From positions 372,001 through 436,000 of the forward strand of contig NZ_FOWZ01000001.1 of assembly GCF_900115585.1 (NCBI RefSeq): a stretch of DNA of 64,000 nt, written 5' to 3'. Source of the DNA: Qipengyuania nanhaisediminis (GTDB lineage Bacteria; Pseudomonadota; Alphaproteobacteria; Sphingomonadales; Sphingomonadaceae). Position numbers and translations under genes: made by a program. Positions 59,963-64,000 of this stretch are shown here, piece by piece; the first letter of the stretch is position 1; each line of letters begins with the position of its first letter. A model generated the notes under the pieces. It saw only the letters and a program-made list of their open reading frames with translations, searched no databases and was not told where the DNA came from.

Positions 59963-61179
59963 GCGACAATGCAAGCAGGCTTCCGCTCTGGCGCGCGGCG
60001 CTGGTCATGGCGCGGCGGGATTTCAGGGCAATCCTGTTCTCCAAGGCCTTCCTCTTCTTCCTGCTCGGCCCAATCTTCTTCGGAGCGATCAGTGCGACCG
60101 CCGGTGCACTGGGCGCCAAGGCTGCAGAGAGTTCCGATCCACCCAAACTGGCAGTAGCCCTGTCCAATGCCGAGAATGCCGCCTTCGCAAGGGCGCATGA
60201 GCATCTGGCCGAAGCGGTAGGCCTGCCAGCGATCGTGACAGTCCCGGAAAGCGACCGAAGAGATGCGGCCGAATTGCTTGCCGACAAATCGGACAATTTC
60301 GGCGCGGTCCTGACAGGGTCGCTCGAGACCCCGCAATTGACGGGTACCGAGGAACGGATCGCACGGTGGCAGGGTGAGGTCGCCCTGCTTTCTGCGCAGG
60401 CGCTTGGCGGTTCGAGTGCGGAATTGCCGGAAGTGAACCTCTCGCCGACGCAAACCAGCGTCGCGACAATCCGTAGCGCCCAGACGGCGACCGCCACCGG
60501 GGCGATCACGCTCCTGTTCCTCCTGACGATGCTTCTGGCCGGCATGGTCCTTTCCAACCTCGTCGAGGAGAAAGCCAACAAGATCATCGAAATCCTTGCT
60601 GCGGCCATTCCGATGGAAGCGGTTTTCTATGGCAAGCTTTTCGCCATGCTGGCGGTCAGTTTCGTCGGCATCGCGGTATGGGGCGGCATTGCGCTGTTGG
60701 TCCTGACCCTCGGCAGCGCCGCGCTCGGCCCAATACCCGAGCCTGCCGTGGGTTGGCCGCTCTTCGTGATCCTGTTCGTGACCTATTTCGCCACGGCCTA
60801 TCTTTTGATCGGCTCGATCTTCCTCACGATCGGTTCGATGGCTCCGACCGTGCGCGATGTGCAGACGCTGTCGATGCCGGCAACGATCCTGCAACTCGCC
60901 GTGTTCTTCCTCGCCACCTACTCGCTCAGCGATCCCGGCTCGGCGGCGGAGATCTTCGCGGTGCTTTTCCCGGTCTCCTCGCCCTATGCGATGGTTGCCC
61001 GCGCGGCACAGTCGCCGGTCCTCTGGACCCATACCGCAGCACTTGCCTGGCAGCTGCTTTGGGTCGCGATTTTCGTGCGCACCGGGTCAGGCCTGTTCCG
61101 CAAGCTGGTCATGAAGTCGGGCACCGGAGGCGGCACGGCGAAGTCACGCTTTTCCTTGCGCAGGGCTACGCGCCCGTAA
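59959..61179 (+). CDS. ABC transporter permease (NatB-like, ABC-2 type)
   Basis: The 406-residue membrane protein has one N-terminal helix (LFSKAFLFFLLGPIFFGAI), a large extracytoplasmic domain (about residues 50-170) and five to six C-terminal helices including TATGAITLLFLLTMLLAGMV. This ABC-2 topology matches the NatB family. The partner ATPase is upstream and coupled. The substrate cannot be told from the sequence. Confidence 0.92.
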   Translation: MSDNASRLPLWRAALVMARRDFRAILFSKAFLFFLLGPIFFGAISATAGALGAKAAESSDPPKLAVALSNAENAAFARAHEHLAEAVGLPAIVTVPESDRRDAAELLADKSDNFGAVLTGSLETPQLTGTEERIARWQGEVALLSAQALGGSSAELPEVNLSPTQTSVATIRSAQTATATGAITLLFLLTMLLAGMVLSNLVEEKANKIIEILAAAIPMEAVFYGKLFAMLAVSFVGIAVWGGIALLVLTLGSAALGPIPEPAVGWPLFVILFVTYFATAYLLIGSIFLTIGSMAPTVRDVQTLSMPATILQLAVFFLATYSLSDPGSAAEIFAVLFPVSSPYAMVARAAQSPVLWTHTAALAWQLLWVAIFVRTGSGLFRKLVMKSGTGGGTAKSRFSLRRATRP

Positions 61180-61243
61180 TTGCGTCGCATTGATGCAATC
61201 TTGCGAAAGGGGGGCGATTTAGGTTCCGTTTTGCAACGCACTA

Positions 61244-61272
61244 TTGACACGCATGTCAGTTAGTTCAGGATG
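61244..61272 (+). promoter_or_regulatory. Promoter-like element with inverted repeat before CYP153
   Basis: TTGACA at 61244-61249 is a perfect -35; CAGGAT or AGGATG 16-17 bases on is a weak -10. The -35 lies inside a palindrome TGACA-CGCA-TGTCA (61245-61258) that could bind a repressor. Confidence 0.45.
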
Positions 61273-61329
61273 CACCGCAGAGGATAACGGCAGAGACTCG
61301 CCAAAGAGTCCGCCAAAACGGAGAGAGAT

Positions 61330-62667
61330 ATGGCCACCATCGCCCCGCAGCGACCCGAAGTCCGTTCGAGCCCGACAGCCTACGAAGCGCTGACCAGGCA
61401 CTTCGAAGAGCATCCGGAACAGCGGCTCCAGCACACGCACAAGTGGGACGTCAGCCGGAGCGATATCTATTACGAGAACACCTGGCAGCCGATCTTCAAG
61501 GAGATGCGCGAAGCCGGCCCGCTGCATTATATCGAAGATAGCCCCTTCGGCCCCTATTGGGCGGTCGTGCAGCACAAGGCGATCCAGCATATCGAAGCCT
61601 TGCCCGAGATATTCTCGTCCAGCTGGGAATATGGCGGCATCACGATCCTCAACCGTCTTACCGAAGAAGAGCTGGCCGAAAGCGGTGTCGACCGGCGCGA
61701 ATTGCCGATGTTCATCGCCATGGACCGGCCGCAGCACACGGGCCAACGGCGCACCGTCGCTCCCAAGTTCACGCCGAGCGGCATGGCCGAGATGGAAGGC
61801 GAGATCCGGCAGCGCACCGGCGAATTGCTAGACTCCCTGCCGCGCGGGGAAGTCTTCGATTGGGTCGACAAGGTATCGATCGAACTGACCACCGGCATGC
61901 TTGCGATCCTGTTCGGCTTCCCCTGGGAAGACCGTCGCCTGTTGACCTTCTGGTCTGACTGGTCGGGCGATACCGAACTCGCCAGCGTTCGCGAGCTCGA
62001 CGAGATGCGCTGGAGCTTCCTCCACGAAATGGGGGCTTACTTCCAGTCGCTGTGGGTCGAACGCACGATGGACAAGGAGCCGGGCGACGACCTCATCTCC
62101 ATGATGATCCACTCCGAAGCGATGAACCAGATGCGGCCCGAGGAATTCATGGGCAATCTGGTGCTGCTGATCGTCGGCGGCAACGACACGACCCGCAATT
62201 CGATGAGCGGTATCATCTACCAGCTCGACAAGAACCCCGACCAGCGCAAGAAGTTCGAACAGAACCCCGACCTCATTCCCAACGCCGTGCAGGAAATCCT
62301 GCGCATGCAGACCCCGCTCGCGCATATGCGCCGCACCTGCACCGAAGACACCGAGGTCTTCGGAAAGCAGATCAAGAAGGGAGACAAGGTGGTGCTGTGG
62401 TATCTCAGCGCCAATCGCGACGAGCAGGTGTTCGAGAACCCCGACAAGCTGGATATCGAGCGCGAGAACGCCCGTCGCCACATCGCTTTCGGCTACGGCA
62501 TCCACCGCTGCGTCGGTGCCCGCCTGGCAGAGCTGCAGCTGCGCGTCCTGCTCGAAGAACTGCACAAGCGCCGCATGCGGGTCCACGTGGCCGGCGACAT
62601 CGAGCGCGTGCGGGCGAACTTCGTCCATGGGTTCCGCAAGCTCGAGGTCGAAATCACCGAATTCTGA
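61330..62667 (+). CDS. Cytochrome P450, CYP153-like alkane hydroxylase
   Basis: The 445-residue P450 has oxygen-activation motif GGNDTTRNS (about residue 284), the K-helix ExxR as EILR, and heme motif FGYGIHRCVGARLAE (Cys394). The combination GNDTTRNS and IHRCVGxRLAE is characteristic of CYP153 enzymes that omega-hydroxylate alkanes and fatty acids. GGAGAG lies just before the ATG. The ferredoxin and reductase that usually accompany CYP153 are not adjacent; a reductase-like gene lies 3.5 kb upstream (ends at 57874). Confidence 0.93.
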   Translation: MATIAPQRPEVRSSPTAYEALTRHFEEHPEQRLQHTHKWDVSRSDIYYENTWQPIFKEMREAGPLHYIEDSPFGPYWAVVQHKAIQHIEALPEIFSSSWEYGGITILNRLTEEELAESGVDRRELPMFIAMDRPQHTGQRRTVAPKFTPSGMAEMEGEIRQRTGELLDSLPRGEVFDWVDKVSIELTTGMLAILFGFPWEDRRLLTFWSDWSGDTELASVRELDEMRWSFLHEMGAYFQSLWVERTMDKEPGDDLISMMIHSEAMNQMRPEEFMGNLVLLIVGGNDTTRNSMSGIIYQLDKNPDQRKKFEQNPDLIPNAVQEILRMQTPLAHMRRTCTEDTEVFGKQIKKGDKVVLWYLSANRDEQVFENPDKLDIERENARRHIAFGYGIHRCVGARLAELQLRVLLEELHKRRMRVHVAGDIERVRANFVHGFRKLEVEITEF

Positions 62668-62745
62668 CGGTGATGCGCCGCAGCGCTTCGTAACCTTTCT
62701 GCCGTTTCAAGCGTAAGTTCAGGTGCGCAGGTCTATCATTCGCGC

Positions 62746-63258
62746 ATGAAACGGAACGACGCCATGACCAACATACCTTCGCGCCGGGGCTTTCTCGGCT
62801 GGATCGGTGCAACAGCGAGCTTTGCAGCTCTCGCGGCCTGCGGGTCCGGCCGGGCCGAGGCCAAGAGCTTCCCCGTCTCGCTGAGCGAAGCCCAATGGCG
62901 CAGCAAGCTGACCAAAAGCGAATTCTACGTCCTGCGGCAGGAAGGTACCGAACGGCCTTACTCGTCCCCCCTCAACGACGAAAAGCGCGCCGGGGTCTTC
63001 GTATGCGCGGGATGCGGCAATGCTCTGTACAGTTCCAAGACCAAGTATGATTCCGGAACCGGCTGGCCGAGCTTCTGGGCGCCGGTCGACCAGAGGGCTG
63101 TCGGCACAAGCCGGGATTTCAAACTCGGTTACCCCCGCACCGAAGTGCATTGCGCCGACTGCGGAGGGCATCTCGGGCACATCTTCAGCGACGGCCCGCG
63201 CCCGACCGGGAAGCGTCATTGCATCAATGGCGTCGCGATGGATTTTCGTCCGGCCTGA
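62746..63258 (+). CDS. msrB: Peptide-methionine (R)-S-oxide reductase, exported form
   Basis: The 170-residue MsrB has two zinc CxxC pairs (CAGC, CADC) and the catalytic Cys in RHCINGVAM (about residue 159). The conserved GTGWPSFW patch is also present. It repairs R-methionine sulfoxide. Unlike cytosolic MsrB it starts with a twin-arginine-like signal (PSRRGFLGWIG) and a lipobox-like LAAC at Cys32. It is therefore likely translocated by Tat and perhaps lipid-anchored. It converges with the next gene with six bases between stops. Confidence 0.95.
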   Translation: MKRNDAMTNIPSRRGFLGWIGATASFAALAACGSGRAEAKSFPVSLSEAQWRSKLTKSEFYVLRQEGTERPYSSPLNDEKRAGVFVCAGCGNALYSSKTKYDSGTGWPSFWAPVDQRAVGTSRDFKLGYPRTEVHCADCGGHLGHIFSDGPRPTGKRHCINGVAMDFRPA

Positions 63259-63264
63259 CTTTCG

Positions 63265-64000
63265 TCAGTAGGGGAGCACGCGCCAAACCTTCAAAGCCTC
63301 GGGGCCATCGAGGTCTACCGGCTCGAGCCAGTCGGGCGGATCTCCTGCCAAGAGCGTCACGGCAAGACTTTGCTCACCACCGGCATTCGCCAGCGTGTGG
63401 GGCTCGGCAATATCCGTGCAGATGACAACGAAATCCGCCTGGTGCCGCGCCACCAGCCGTCGTGCTTCATCGGGTGGCGACATCATTCCAGCGAGAACGT
63501 CGCGCATCGCGAAATTCGCACGATGGTGACCGCTGGCAACGACCGAATGCGGGGTGTTGAGCAGGATGAATGGCCCCACGTCCAGCGGCGCAAAAATCGT
63601 CGACTTTGGCAGTGCGGCAAGCCCCGTCGTGCTGCGCCCGAGATCACAAGCGGATTCCCTCAGCTCCACTATGTCCGAATGGCTTTCCTGCGTCACGAGC
63701 GTGTCCTGTTTGCCCAAGAAGGTCGCGCCGAGTGTCACGATGCCGCCCGGAAGCAAGACATAATACGTCAGTAGCGCCGCGCCTGCCCGCTTCGGCAGGG
63801 TACCGCCCTCCAGCACCATTCGGATTGCGACGCTCGCCGCCCATCCGATCGGCACCGCAGCGATCACGGCGACGAAATACAAGGAACGGAAGGTTGCAAT
63901 GGTGGCGAGGCAAGCCACGACAAGCAGCAGCAGATGCTCGATCCACCAGGTCCGTTGCCAGTCCCGCTTTCTGAGTACTAGCAGCACGCAGGTACCCAGC
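63265..64000 (-). CDS. Membrane protein, C-terminal part, cut by window edge
   Basis: The reading frame is open to the window edge and continues past the GTG at 63987, so the gene extends right. The visible part has three hydrophobic helices (EHLLLLVVACLATIATF, YFVAVIAAVPIGWAASVA, ALLTYYVLLPGGIVTLGA) and a soluble periplasmic-looking tail of about 130 residues. It resembles the end of a polytopic glycosyltransferase or polyprenyl-mannose transferase, but this cannot be confirmed. It is convergent with msrB. Confidence 0.7.
   Translation of the reverse strand, partial: LGTCVLLVLRKRDWQRTWWIEHLLLLVVACLATIATFRSLYFVAVIAAVPIGWAASVAIRMVLEGGTLPKRAGAALLTYYVLLPGGIVTLGATFLGKQDTLVTQESHSDIVELRESACDLGRSTTGLAALPKSTIFAPLDVGPFILLNTPHSVVASGHHRANFAMRDVLAGMMSPPDEARRLVARHQADFVVICTDIAEPHTLANAGGEQSLAVTLLAGDPPDWLEPVDLDGPEALKVWRVLPY

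Overview
The window looks like chromosomal DNA from a GC-rich alphaproteobacterium. It is most likely a member of the Sphingomonadales, and the marine Erythrobacteraceae fit best. This placement is inference from gene content: exosortase-A-associated surface polysaccharide genes, a CYP153-type P450, the very large NAD-type glutamate dehydrogenase, a polyhydroxyalkanoate-type reductase, DUF3576/leuS/lptE/holA synteny, and many ATGA or TGATG gene overlaps. No rRNA, tRNA, CRISPR array, insertion sequence or prophage gene was found.

Layout. 1-0.85 kb: a thiolase (cut by the window edge) and a MaoC hydratase. 1-5.7 kb: a surface-polysaccharide block with an acyltransferase, an exosortase-associated O-ligase, an overlapping 57-residue membrane ORF, a divergent exosortase-associated glycosyltransferase, and a coupled acidic membrane protein. 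6-12 kb: gltB-gltD glutamate synthase. 12-17 kb: a DUF4287/DUF5655 protein, a DksA-type zinc finger, ung, a short RNase D, lptC-lptA and a nucleotidyltransferase-like protein. 17-21.6 kb (minus strand): DUF3576 lipoprotein-leuS-lptE-holA. 21.9-26.6 kb: a secreted unknown, phaB-like reductase, ribbon-helix-helix protein, murA and galU. 26.6-33.3 kb: an M28 peptidase, then glnE-bcp-DUF455 and an M23 peptidase. 33.3-36.2 kb: acyl-CoA ligase plus cytochrome P450. 36.7-40.2 kb: yqiJ-like and flotillin genes, then an agmatine deiminase. 40.3-44.1 kb (minus strand): a thrS operon followed by two tandem TauE/SafE permeases. 44.1-51.7 kb: PhoD phosphatase, a two-membrane-protein plus HTH module, DUF898-M48, an alpha/beta hydrolase, a TPR protein and an LLM oxidoreductase. 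51.9-64 kb: NAD-glutamate dehydrogenase, a ferredoxin-reductase-like flavoprotein, queG, an ABC exporter, CYP153, msrB and a truncated membrane protein.

Functional themes. Nitrogen and glutamate handling is prominent: GltBD makes glutamate, GlnE tunes glutamine synthetase and the large GDH catabolises glutamate. Envelope biogenesis is spread through the window (LptC, LptA, LptE, MurA, GalU, M23, polysaccharide genes). Lipid or hydrocarbon oxidation is suggested by the thiolase, MaoC, acyl-CoA ligase, two P450s and a P450-type flavoprotein reductase.

The most striking non-genic signal is upstream of thrS. A 23-codon ORF carries seven consecutive threonine codons. It appears to start at or within one base of a predicted transcription start, and it is followed by alternative GC-rich hairpins. 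This has the architecture of a ribosome-mediated attenuator sensing threonyl-tRNA. Because two TauE/SafE genes follow thrS with gaps of 9 and 0 bases, they may share this control.
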